From positions 1 to 9,205 of the forward strand of contig JAADEV010000109.1 in NCBI GenBank assembly GCA_013153295.1: DNA of 9,205 nucleotides. The letters are read 5' to 3'. Source of the stretch: Aquificota bacterium (GTDB lineage: Bacteria; Aquificota; Aquificia; Aquificales; Hydrogenothermaceae). The notes beneath the pieces were generated by a model. The model saw only the letters and a list, made by a program, of their open reading frames with translations. It was not told the DNA's origin and searched no databases. The first letter of the stretch is position 1. Every line of letters starts with the position of its first letter. Positions 1 to 5,410 of this stretch are shown piece by piece. Made by a program: the position numbers and the translations under genes.

Positions 1-638
1 CAACCCAGTCCATAGACAGCTACTTCTCCAACGTTTTCTCAAGGGACACCCTGTCAGGAAAGTTCATAGTGGTAAACAAACAACTTATGAAGAAGTTAGA
101 AGAAAAGGATTTATGGAATGAGGAAATAGCAGAAAAGATAAAAGCTGATGGCGGTTCAGTCCAGTATATAGAAGAGCTTGAAGGTAAAATTGATAAAAGA
201 CTGTTTAAAGGGGCTTACGAAATCCACCCCCACAGGCAGATAGACATTGCGGCGGCATTCCAGAAGTATATAGACCAAGCTGTATCTAAATCAATCTACA
301 TAGAGGAAGACCTACGGGGAGATATGTTTGACATATATATGTATGCTTGGGAAAAAGGTCTGAAATCAACCTACTACTGCTTCATAGATAAAACCGTAAA
401 AGGGGAAAAATACACCCAGAAGGTAAACAAAAGGGGAGCAAGAAGGGGCTTCGGGCTAAGGAAATCTGCCGGCAACACAACAGAACAAAACAGAGCAGTA
501 GAAGATGATTTAGAACAGATAGAAAAGATGGCAAGGGAAAAATACGGTGATGAGGTTGTAGATAGGGTAAAGGCTGGTGATATTGACGCCTGCCCAACCG
601 ACCCACTTCTAAACAAGATTTGCCCAAGCTGTGAGTGA
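1..638 (+). CDS. nrdA: Ribonucleoside-diphosphate reductase, large (alpha) subunit, C-terminal part (5' end outside window)
   Basis: Class I ribonucleotide reductase catalytic subunit, which reduces ribonucleoside diphosphates to deoxyribonucleotides in the cytoplasm with a small radical-generating subunit. The frame is open from nt 3 with no stop, so this is the 3' part of a longer gene; the GTG at 69 is internal. The visible part has the family block LSGKFIVVNK (about nt 54-83), the helix YIDQAVSKSIYI, and GLKSTYYC, whose adjacent tyrosines (nt 372-377) match the radical-transfer pair Tyr730-Tyr731 of E. coli NrdA. The chain ends CPSCE, a flexible Cys-X-X-Cys tail like the one that re-reduces the active site and is recharged by thioredoxin or glutaredoxin; a thioredoxin gene lies 2.2 kb away. 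The last 70 or so residues are charged and Gly/Lys-rich. It ends in TGA 10 bp before a hairpin and converges on the minus-strand block. Whether it is NrdA or NrdE type cannot be settled from the fragment. Confidence 0.93.
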   Translation, partial: TQSIDSYFSNVFSRDTLSGKFIVVNKQLMKKLEEKDLWNEEIAEKIKADGGSVQYIEELEGKIDKRLFKGAYEIHPHRQIDIAAAFQKYIDQAVSKSIYIEEDLRGDMFDIYMYAWEKGLKSTYYCFIDKTVKGEKYTQKVNKRGARRGFGLRKSAGNTTEQNRAVEDDLEQIEKMAREKYGDEVVDRVKAGDIDACPTDPLLNKICPSCE

Positions 639-639
639 T

Positions 640-668
640 AAAAAATTGGGGGGGTCCTTACCCCCTTT
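640..668. terminator. Rho-independent terminator between converging genes
   Basis: A G7 run (648-654), a six-base loop TCCTTA (655-660) and a C5 run (661-665) form a five-pair G/C stem. Read on the minus strand, the hairpin is followed within a few bases by a T6 tract (complement of A6 at 640-645), the classical layout for ending the lpxI and unknown-gene transcript. Read on the plus strand it follows nrdA but has only TTTAAAAAT after the stem, so termination there should be weaker. The hairpin starts 1 bp beyond the TAA of the minus-strand gene (stop at 667-669). Confidence 0.75.
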
Positions 669-1215
669 AAAAATACCTCTCTTTTATAATCTCCCTTATT
701 ATAGATTTTAGGACAGTCTTTTTATCTATATTACTAAGGATAAAGTTAGCTTTTAGTCTTTTTAATGCTTCTAATTTTATTTCCCTTTTTTCGTCCTCTG
801 GTAGTTTATTCCAGATAAAACTTATAACCTTTAGCTCTGTTAAGAATGGGTCTTCCCCTTCCTGTAGTAGTTCAGGTGGAATATTAAATCTGTGTATAAC
901 ATTGCCCCATACTGTAGAGTTATTTTTTTGAAAGCTGTTTTTTACTGTCTTTTTTTTCTTTTTAAGTAGCTTTGCTTTTAAGGGTTTTTCAAGTGGAGAT
1001 AGGGAGAAGTTTTTCCTCTTATCCAGAGGATACCTTAAAAGCTCCCGTTTTATTAATCTCTTTGCGTCTTCCACAGGTATATCAAGCTGGATAAAAAGGT
1101 CTATTACTTCTAAGTCTTTTGGGGATAGGGAGATATTAAGTTTTGTAAGGTTTTTTATAAATAGTGTTATTTCCCTATAGTAAGTTTGTTTTCTCTCCTC
1201 TGTTGAGTTTTTCAA
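667..1215 (-). CDS. Hypothetical protein coupled to lpxI (182 aa, TTG start)
   Basis: I do not recognise this protein with confidence. It is 182 residues, very Lys/Leu/Ile/Glu-rich and predicted mostly helical, with no signal peptide, membrane segment or cysteine, so it is probably cytoplasmic. Residues 30-58 (LSPKDLEVIDLF, then IPVEDAKRLIKREL) faintly recall a 'LSPKDW..I..W...GIPL..V...I' pattern found in some uncharacterised bacterial proteins; this is a weak analogy from memory. A linker with KKKKK (85-89) joins it to a second helical part (about 120-182). The only plausible start is TTG at 1213-1215, with AGGA seven bases upstream. This overlaps the last 41 bp of lpxI, implying translational coupling. 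The stop lies 1 bp from a strong terminator, so it is the last gene of the lpxA operon. The A8 run coding for part of KKKKK could allow slippage. Confidence 0.72.
   Translation of the reverse strand: MKNSTEERKQTYYREITLFIKNLTKLNISLSPKDLEVIDLFIQLDIPVEDAKRLIKRELLRYPLDKRKNFSLSPLEKPLKAKLLKKKKKTVKNSFQKNNSTVWGNVIHRFNIPPELLQEGEDPFLTELKVISFIWNKLPEDEKREIKLEALKRLKANFILSNIDKKTVLKSIIREIIKERYF
950..957 (-). other. A8 homopolymer with A-AAA-AAG slippery heptamer
   Basis: On the minus strand the codons for lysines 86-89 read AAG AAA AAA AAG, containing an A8 run and an in-frame A AAA AAG heptamer, the arrangement used for -1 frameshifting in E. coli dnaX. A -1 shift would add nine residues (DSKKQLSKK) and stop at TAA. 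No clear stimulatory stem-loop was found downstream by eye, so programmed use is unproven. Confidence 0.35.
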
Positions 1216-2017
1216 GGTTTATTCCTACTACAGATATACCAAAATCCTTAGCTTTTTTTCGGAAACTGTCCTTATCCACTAAAAATGTTTTACCTGCTTC
1301 TACAAAAAGTAGTTTTGCTTTTGCTTTTTTCATACTTTTTAATGTTTTTTCCCCTATAACAGGGACATCATAACGCATATCTTGGTTTACCCTTGCCACT
1401 TTACAGACTACACAGCCTTCCCCTGCCAAATCCCCAGCCCTAAGTATACATTTATCTGTTCCTTCCAGCCCCTCAACTGCAACAACCACTTTGTCCTTTA
1501 CAACAACTGTCTGACCTATATCAAGCTGGGCTATCTCCCTTGCTATTTTAAGCCCAAAGTATCCATCTTCCATAGCCCCTTCAGGTGGTATCTCCCCTGC
1601 TATTAACCCTTCAGGCACAAGTAGTTGGGACAGGAAAGGTGATGGGTCTATAGGATTAAACCCTTCCTTTTCCATCTCTTTTAAAACAGCTTCCAGTATT
1701 GATTTTGCCCTTCTGTCCTTAAGCTGGGAAAAAAAACCCCTTGCCCTTTTGTCAAATGTGTGTATAGACTTAAGTATATGGAAATGTTCTATTTTACCAA
1801 GCATTACAACATCTGTAATGCCATCTTTTTTCATACTATCTATTAGCTTTTGGGCTTCCCCTAATCTTAGCCACGTTGTAGGGGCAAGTTTTTGTATGGA
1901 TTTGTCTGTTATACCTTTTATTGCGTAGATATGGAGGGGTTTACCCTGTGATACTACAGATTTGGCAAATTCAACAGGTAGTTCGCCGCTACCTGCTATC
2001 AGACCGATTTTACCCAT
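1175..2017 (-). CDS. lpxI: UDP-2,3-diacylglucosamine pyrophosphatase LpxI
   Basis: Hydrolyses UDP-2,3-diacylglucosamine to lipid X and UMP, the fourth step of lipid A synthesis, at the cytoplasmic face of the inner membrane. LpxI is the DUF1009-family replacement for LpxH. Its 280 residues match the family length (about 270-285). Diagnostic segments are GKIGLIAGSGELP at the N-terminus, LRLGEAQKLIDSMK and VVMLGKI (51-76), and the C-terminal catalytic part with VVAVEGLEGTD (178-188), CKVARVNQDMRYDVPVIG (205-222) and FVEAGKT (238-244). Asp213 or Asp217 in the QDMRYD stretch should correspond to the acidic residue needed for catalysis in Caulobacter LpxI; which one needs an alignment. The ATG at 2015-2017 overlaps the end of lpxA by 19 bp and has only a weak purine-rich leader, so it is probably translated by coupling. 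In Caulobacter lpxI lies between lpxA and lpxB; here lpxB is absent and an unknown gene follows. Confidence 0.93.
   Translation of the reverse strand: MGKIGLIAGSGELPVEFAKSVVSQGKPLHIYAIKGITDKSIQKLAPTTWLRLGEAQKLIDSMKKDGITDVVMLGKIEHFHILKSIHTFDKRARGFFSQLKDRRAKSILEAVLKEMEKEGFNPIDPSPFLSQLLVPEGLIAGEIPPEGAMEDGYFGLKIAREIAQLDIGQTVVVKDKVVVAVEGLEGTDKCILRAGDLAGEGCVVCKVARVNQDMRYDVPVIGEKTLKSMKKAKAKLLFVEAGKTFLVDKDSFRKKAKDFGISVVGINLEKLNRGEKTNLL
1222..1227 (-). promoter_or_regulatory. Ribosome binding site supporting the TTG start of the 182-aa gene
   Basis: The minus strand reads TAGGAA here, with the AGGA core seven bases before the TTG at 1213-1215. It lies inside the lpxI reading frame. No ATG occurs in the 182-residue frame, so this site is the main evidence for where translation begins. 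Confidence 0.6.
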
Positions 2018-2814
2018 TTTTTCTTTTTAGATGCTTCAGGTGCAATACCCCTTTTTGATGTTTCTATAAACTGGATAAACTTCTGTATTTCAGGTGTCAT
2101 TGGAAGGGTTTCTTTCACCCTTTGGATACCTTCAGATATTGTGTTAGACCTAAGGAATACTGTTTTGTAAGCCTCTTTTAGTAGTTTTATCTGTTCTTTT
2201 GTAAAACCTCTCCTTTGTAAACCTACTAAATTTAAACCGTATAAAAGGGCGTGGTTTTTTGATGCCCTTGTAAATGGTGGTATATCTTTGTCTACAGCTG
2301 AGGCACCACCGACCATAGCGTAATCACCTACTCTACAGAACTGGTGAATAGGTGTAAGACCCCCTATGAAAACATAGTCTCCTATTTGGACGTGTCCTGC
2401 CAGTGTTACATTGTTAGCAAGTATTGTGTCGTGTCCTACCTTGCAGTCGTGGGCTATATGGACATACGCCATTAGATAGGTGTTATCCCCTATCTGGGTT
2501 ATACCATCATCAAAGGAAGTCCCCCTGTTGACGGTAACATACTCCCTTATAACTACATTATCACCGATTTTTACGAAGGTTTTTTCCCCTTTGAAGCCTA
2601 TATGCTGGGGTAAGCCTCCTATTACACTCCCTTCAAAAATCTGACAGTTCTGCCCAATAGTGGTATAAGGTTTTATTTTTACATTTGAGGAGATTTTGGT
2701 GTTATCACCGATTTGAACATCATCTTCAATAATGGAAAAGGGGCCAACCTCAACATTGACCCCTAACTGTGCCTTTGGTGATACTATAGCAGTTGGGTGT
2801 ATTTTTACGCCCAA
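1999..2814 (-). CDS. lpxA: UDP-N-acetylglucosamine O-acyltransferase LpxA
   Basis: Catalyses the first step of lipid A synthesis, transfer of a 3-hydroxyacyl group from acyl carrier protein to UDP-GlcNAc; a cytoplasmic trimer. The 271 residues form a left-handed parallel beta-helix of hexapeptide repeats (about 5-185) and a helical C-terminal domain (about 186-255). The catalytic base is His122 in HIAHDCKVG (E. coli His125). LANNVTLAGHVQIGD, GGLTPIHQFCRVG and NHALLYGLNLVGLQRRGF are the expected family blocks. The position matching E. coli acyl-chain ruler Gly173 is Gly170 (VGG at 168-170), so the acyl pocket is not obviously shortened. The C-terminus is basic (KKKKW). Translation starts at TTG (2812-2814): the next in-frame ATG is at codon 115, while AAAGGA lies seven bases upstream and the start MGVKIHPTAIV aligns with known LpxA N-termini. 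It lies 11 bp after trxA and overlaps lpxI by 19 bp. Confidence 0.96.
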   Translation of the reverse strand: MGVKIHPTAIVSPKAQLGVNVEVGPFSIIEDDVQIGDNTKISSNVKIKPYTTIGQNCQIFEGSVIGGLPQHIGFKGEKTFVKIGDNVVIREYVTVNRGTSFDDGITQIGDNTYLMAYVHIAHDCKVGHDTILANNVTLAGHVQIGDYVFIGGLTPIHQFCRVGDYAMVGGASAVDKDIPPFTRASKNHALLYGLNLVGLQRRGFTKEQIKLLKEAYKTVFLRSNTISEGIQRVKETLPMTPEIQKFIQFIETSKRGIAPEASKKKKWVKSV

Positions 2815-2821
2815 TAGACTA

Positions 2822-2827
2822 TCCTTT
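2822..2827 (-). promoter_or_regulatory. Ribosome binding site of lpxA, overlapping the trxA stop
   Basis: The minus strand reads AAAGGA, sharing bases with the trxA TAA stop (2826-2828) and placed seven bases before the lpxA TTG. The spacing supports the TTG as the true lpxA start and suggests terminating trxA ribosomes feed lpxA translation. Confidence 0.65.
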
Positions 2828-3143
2828 ATACAAGTAGGCTTTTTAGAACTTCCTTAGGCTGAACACCTACTTTTGTGTCAACAACCTGTCCGTTTTTAAA
2901 CACCATTATAGTAGGTATAGCCCTAATTCCGTATCTCATAGCTATGTTTGGGTTTTCGTCTGTGTTTAGCTTGCATATTTTTGCCTTTCCTTCTAACTCT
3001 TCTGCAAGCTCCTCTATAACAGGTGCTATAAGTCTACAAGGACCACACCAAGGTGCCCAGAAATCCACTAATACAGGAAGGTCAGAGTTTAATACTTCCT
3101 GTTCCCAGTTTTGTTCGTTGGCTATACATACCTTTCCAGCCAT
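2826..3143 (-). CDS. trxA: Thioredoxin
   Basis: Small cytoplasmic protein-disulfide reductase, normally kept reduced by thioredoxin reductase. The 105 residues are a complete thioredoxin fold with no signal peptide. The active site WCGPC is at 32-36 inside [11 protein letters not shown], with the buried Asp27 (E. coli Asp26) and the cis-proline in AIPT (Pro77). The family segments [18 protein letters not shown] and FKNGQVV are intact. Two extra cysteines, Cys6 and Cys57, lie outside the active site. The start ATG (3141-3143) has a near-perfect Shine-Dalgarno, AAAGGAGG, eight bases upstream, so this gene should be strongly translated. It begins 3 bp after the ArsR-family gene, is probably co-transcribed with it, and lies 11 bp before lpxA. 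Likely clients include the Cys tail of ribonucleotide reductase, and possibly the upstream two-cysteine regulator (inference). Confidence 0.95.
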   Translation of the reverse strand: MAGKVCIANEQNWEQEVLNSDLPVLVDFWAPWCGPCRLIAPVIEELAEELEGKAKICKLNTDENPNIAMRYGIRAIPTIMVFKNGQVVDTKVGVQPKEVLKSLLV

Positions 3144-3146
3144 ATT

Positions 3147-3497
3147 CTATTCCTCCTTTAGTAGTAGCTTATATATTTCAAGGGCTTTTTTATTTTTTAT
3201 ATAGTAGCAAACGATAGAACCCTGTCTCTTATAACCTAGTATACCTTTATTCCTTAACACAGACAAGTGCTGGGAAACATTTGGCTGTGGTAAATCAAGG
3301 GCTTCCCATATATGTTTAACGCATTTTTTACCTGAGCTTAGAAAACCTATTATCTTTAATCTGTTGGGGTGGGCTAAAGCCTTTAACAGTTCAGCGTTTT
3401 CCTCAAGGAACTCCTCATCTTTCCATTTCTCATTTTCATCTATCACAATTTCTCCGTTCATAACAAAAACCCCATTTATCATATTAGAATATTCCAT
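3147..3497 (-). CDS. ArsR-family winged-helix transcriptional regulator
   Basis: Small dimeric DNA-binding repressor of the ArsR/SmtB family. In the longest frame (116 aa), residues 34-110 form the winged helix: LLKALAHPNRLKIIGFL (37-53), recognition-helix region LPQPNVSQHLSVLRNKGIL (69-87), and the wing YKRQGSIVCYYI (89-100). The only cysteines are Cys59 (SGKKCVKHIW, where ArsR has its ELCV metal-binding loop) and Cys97 in the wing. The ArsR paired-Cys motif and the usual C-terminal His/Asp zinc site are not evident, so the signal may be redox or a sulfur species rather than metal (inference). The boundary given is the longest frame, but the ATG at 3497 lies between a TATAAT box and its expected transcription start, so it is unlikely to be used. 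GTG at 3444-3446, with GGAG five bases upstream, would give a family-typical 99 aa. It is the first gene of trxA-lpxA-lpxI and probably autoregulated. Confidence 0.9.
   Translation of the reverse strand: MEYSNMINGVFVMNGEIVIDENEKWKDEEFLEENAELLKALAHPNRLKIIGFLSSGKKCVKHIWEALDLPQPNVSQHLSVLRNKGILGYKRQGSIVCYYIKNKKALEIYKLLLKEE
3152..3159 (-). promoter_or_regulatory. Strong Shine-Dalgarno of trxA
   Basis: The minus strand reads AAAGGAGG, eight bases before the trxA ATG and overlapping the last codons of the ArsR-family gene. It is the best ribosome binding site in the window, suggesting thioredoxin is made in excess over the regulator encoded just before it. Confidence 0.75.
3452..3455 (-). promoter_or_regulatory. 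Candidate ribosome binding site for an internal GTG start of the ArsR-family gene
   Basis: The minus strand reads GGAG five bases before GTG (3444-3446). None of the upstream in-frame ATGs (3495-3497, 3480-3482, 3459-3461) has a comparable site. This start trims 17 residues that lie outside the winged-helix fold. Confidence 0.45.
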
Positions 3498-3534
3498 TAT
3501 TATATCTAAAGTTTCTATTAGAATTCAATTAGAA
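3483..3534. repeat. Three phased ATTAGAA repeats, candidate ArsR-family operator
   Basis: Three identical copies of ATTAGAA occur on the plus strand at 3483-3489, 3517-3523 and 3528-3534. Their starts are 34 and 11 bp apart, close to three turns and one turn of the helix, so all lie on roughly the same DNA face. Two flank or overlap the -35 box and one lies just past the -10 near the start site. The first sits next to an eight-base palindrome GAATATTC (3487-3494). The layout suits a repressor binding at its own promoter, but the region is AT-rich and chance repeats are possible. Confidence 0.45.
3499..3528 (-). promoter_or_regulatory. Sigma-70-type promoter for arsR-trxA-lpxA-lpxI
   Basis: On the minus strand a -35-like TTGAAT (complement of 3523-3528) and a perfect -10 TATAAT (complement of 3499-3504) are separated by 18 bp, in the only sizeable gap (46 bp) within the minus-strand gene block. 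Initiation about seven bases past the -10 would fall near 3490-3493, inside the apparent start of the ArsR-family frame. Confidence 0.65.
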
Positions 3535-3543
3535 AAAAGTTTA

Positions 3544-4155
3544 CTAACCACTTTGTTTCTTAATAACCACAAACTTTCTTTCTGGTAAGCCGTGGAATTT
3601 TTTAGAGATGGTAAAAGGTTTTACTTCCTCTTCTACCTTTTTCCCTTTCATTATGATTAGATAACCATCAGGTTTTAACAATCCTTTACCCCATTTTAAA
3701 ACATCAAAGGTATCCCCTGTAGCCCTGCTAAGGACTATATCAAAATCCATATTTATATTTTCTGCCCTATCACATAGGACTTTAAAATCAAGTCCAAGCT
3801 CCCTTGCCAGTGTTTCCAAAAAAAGGCATTTCTTTTGGACTGCTTCTATAGTGTAAAGGTCAAACTTATCCCCGTAGTAAATCTTAAGGGGAACTGATGG
3901 GAAGCCTCCCCCTGCCCCTAAGTCTGCCACTTTTTTACCTTCTACTGGTATACCCTCTTCCTCAAATAGTTTTACAAGGGTTAAGCTGTCTAAGAAATGT
4001 TTTGTAATAATTTCATCTTTTTTCCTTATTGATGTGAGGTTGTATACCCTGTTCCATTTTGAAAGTAGCTCCAGATACTTTTCAAACTTTGAAAGCATTT
4101 CATCTGTAAGGTGTATACCGTTTTTTTCCGCAAGTTGTTTTAGCTTTTCAACCAT
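3544..4155 (-). CDS. rsmG: 16S rRNA (guanine(527)-N7)-methyltransferase RsmG
   Basis: Methylates N7 of G527 in the 530 loop of 16S rRNA using S-adenosylmethionine; also known as GidB, and loss gives low-level streptomycin resistance in several bacteria. At 203 residues it is full length. Visible motifs are WNRVYNLTSIR (34-44), KHFLDSL (52-58), the SAM-binding loop VADLGAGGGFPSVPL (76-90), acidic Glu104 after the second strand, VLSRATGD (141-148) and IMKGK (168-172). The start ATG (4153-4155) follows the moeA stop by 2 bp; the upstream purine-rich GGAAAGGGAAAG is a diffuse ribosome site within the moeA end, so coupling is likely. rsmG is often next to mnmG (gidA) or parA/parB elsewhere, but here sits in a mixed operon after moeA. 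The next gene downstream has its own promoter in a 46-bp gap without a terminator. Confidence 0.95.
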   Translation of the reverse strand: MVEKLKQLAEKNGIHLTDEMLSKFEKYLELLSKWNRVYNLTSIRKKDEIITKHFLDSLTLVKLFEEEGIPVEGKKVADLGAGGGFPSVPLKIYYGDKFDLYTIEAVQKKCLFLETLARELGLDFKVLCDRAENINMDFDIVLSRATGDTFDVLKWGKGLLKPDGYLIIMKGKKVEEEVKPFTISKKFHGLPERKFVVIKKQSG

Positions 4156-4157
4156 CT

Positions 4158-5405
4158 TTACAGACTTTCCCTTTCCATAAATGAGGTGTCAAATACAGAT
4201 ACTTTTATTATTTCACCATCTTTTATCTCTGTTATCCCAACATCTACTATGCCAAAGCCGTGGGCAAAAACCATACCTGTTAGTATGTTTGAACCTTGTT
4301 TCCCAAATGGTGTAGCCACAAAACCTTCATCTGTAAGCTCAAGTTTTACCCTTATAAACTCAAGCCTTTCACCCTTTTTCCTTTTAAATCCACCTTTTAG
4401 TTTTGCATTTACCACTGGATTAAACAGTTTTTTGTTTCCTGTCATCTTTTTTATAGCTGGCTTTACCATATTTTCAAACACAACCATTGCCGCTACAGGG
4501 TTTCCGGGTATTCCAAAGAAAAGTTTTCTTTTTTCTTCACCCCATACACCGAAGGCAACAGGTTTACCCGGTTTTTGTCTTACCTTCCAAAACAGTATCT
4601 CAACCCCAAGCTCCTTTACCACAAAATCCTTTATAAGGTCATACTCCCCTACAGATATTCCACCTGTTGTTAGGAGAATATCACAGCTTTTTGCGAAGGA
4701 TAGTTTTGTTTTTGTATCCTCTGGAGTGTCCTTGGAAAATCCGATTATAACAGGCTCTCCACCTGCTTCTAAAACCTGTGAGTATAAGGTGTATGTGTTT
4801 GATGTTCTTATCTGGGATAGTTTTGTCCTGTCTTCTGCAACATCTAATATCTCATCGCCGGTTGTTAGTATTGCCACCCTTGGTTTTTGGTAAACATAGA
4901 CAGTAGGTTTATTTACAGACGAAAGTATACCTATCTCCGCAGGTCTTAACTTTGTCCCCTTTTGAATAAGCAGTTCACCTTTTTTGTAGTCTCCACCTTG
5001 GGGTCTGATATTTGACCCTTTAGGAAGTGCTTTGTATATGTAAACTTTATCCCCTTCTACCTTTGTAAGCTCTTTCTGGACAACTGTGTCAGCCCCTTCA
5101 GGGATTAAACCCCCTGTGTATATGTAGGAAGCTGTTTTTGGCTCTACCTTTACCAGCTCTCCCCCAGCTTTTGCCTCACCTACTATCTTTAGGACAGCTG
5201 GGTTTTCCTCTGTGGCGTTGGCTATATCCTCATACCTAACGGCAAAGCCGTCCATTCCACTGTTATCTGCAGGTGGGTTATCCATATCTGCGTATATATC
5301 CTCTGCTAACACCCTGTTAACCGCTTGGTTAAGGAAGACCTTTTCCAGTCCCAACTGTTTTGTGTTTCCAAGGATTATGTTTACTGCCTCTTTAAAATCT
5401 ATCAT
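4158..5405 (-). CDS. moeA: Molybdopterin molybdenumtransferase MoeA
   Basis: Inserts molybdate (or tungstate) into adenylated molybdopterin, the last common step of molybdenum cofactor synthesis, in the cytoplasm. The 415 residues cover the whole family. The N-terminal domains (about 1-170) carry NPPADNSGMDGFAVR (43-57), YTGGLIPEGADTVVQKE (96-112) and GSNIRPQGGDYKKG (130-143). The MogA-like domain (about 173-318) has LTTGDEI (180-186), LLTTGGISVGEYD (244-256), KPGKPVAFG (278-286) and FGIPGNP (297-303), the molybdopterin-binding and catalytic loops. The C-terminal beta-barrel domain (about 328-408) has KKGERLEFIRV (343-353). It starts with ATG 5 bp after carB; the purine-rich TAAGGGGTAGGTG just upstream supplies the ribosome site. 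The presence of moeA implies molybdo- or tungsto-enzymes in the organism. Functionally it is unrelated to its operon neighbours. Confidence 0.96.
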   Translation of the reverse strand: MIDFKEAVNIILGNTKQLGLEKVFLNQAVNRVLAEDIYADMDNPPADNSGMDGFAVRYEDIANATEENPAVLKIVGEAKAGGELVKVEPKTASYIYTGGLIPEGADTVVQKELTKVEGDKVYIYKALPKGSNIRPQGGDYKKGELLIQKGTKLRPAEIGILSSVNKPTVYVYQKPRVAILTTGDEILDVAEDRTKLSQIRTSNTYTLYSQVLEAGGEPVIIGFSKDTPEDTKTKLSFAKSCDILLTTGGISVGEYDLIKDFVVKELGVEILFWKVRQKPGKPVAFGVWGEEKRKLFFGIPGNPVAAMVVFENMVKPAIKKMTGNKKLFNPVVNAKLKGGFKRKKGERLEFIRVKLELTDEGFVATPFGKQGSNILTGMVFAHGFGIVDVGITEIKDGEIIKVSVFDTSFMERESL

Positions 5406-5410
5406 TACAC

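Noticed and set aside
69..638. A separate 189-codon gene starting with GTG at 69.
   Set aside because: The same frame is open upstream to the window edge, and the upstream residues (FSRDTLSGKF) continue the ribonucleotide reductase alignment, so GTG is an internal valine codon.
3498..3543. A terminator between rsmG and the ArsR-family gene.
   Set aside because: The sequence is AT-rich with only a short palindrome and no G/C stem followed by a T-tract.
4186..4893. A 235-codon plus-strand open frame antisense to moeA.
   Set aside because: moeA on the other strand is complete with all family motifs. The antisense frame is Ser/Phe/Pro-rich with no recognisable motif, as expected for the complement of an AT-rich coding frame.
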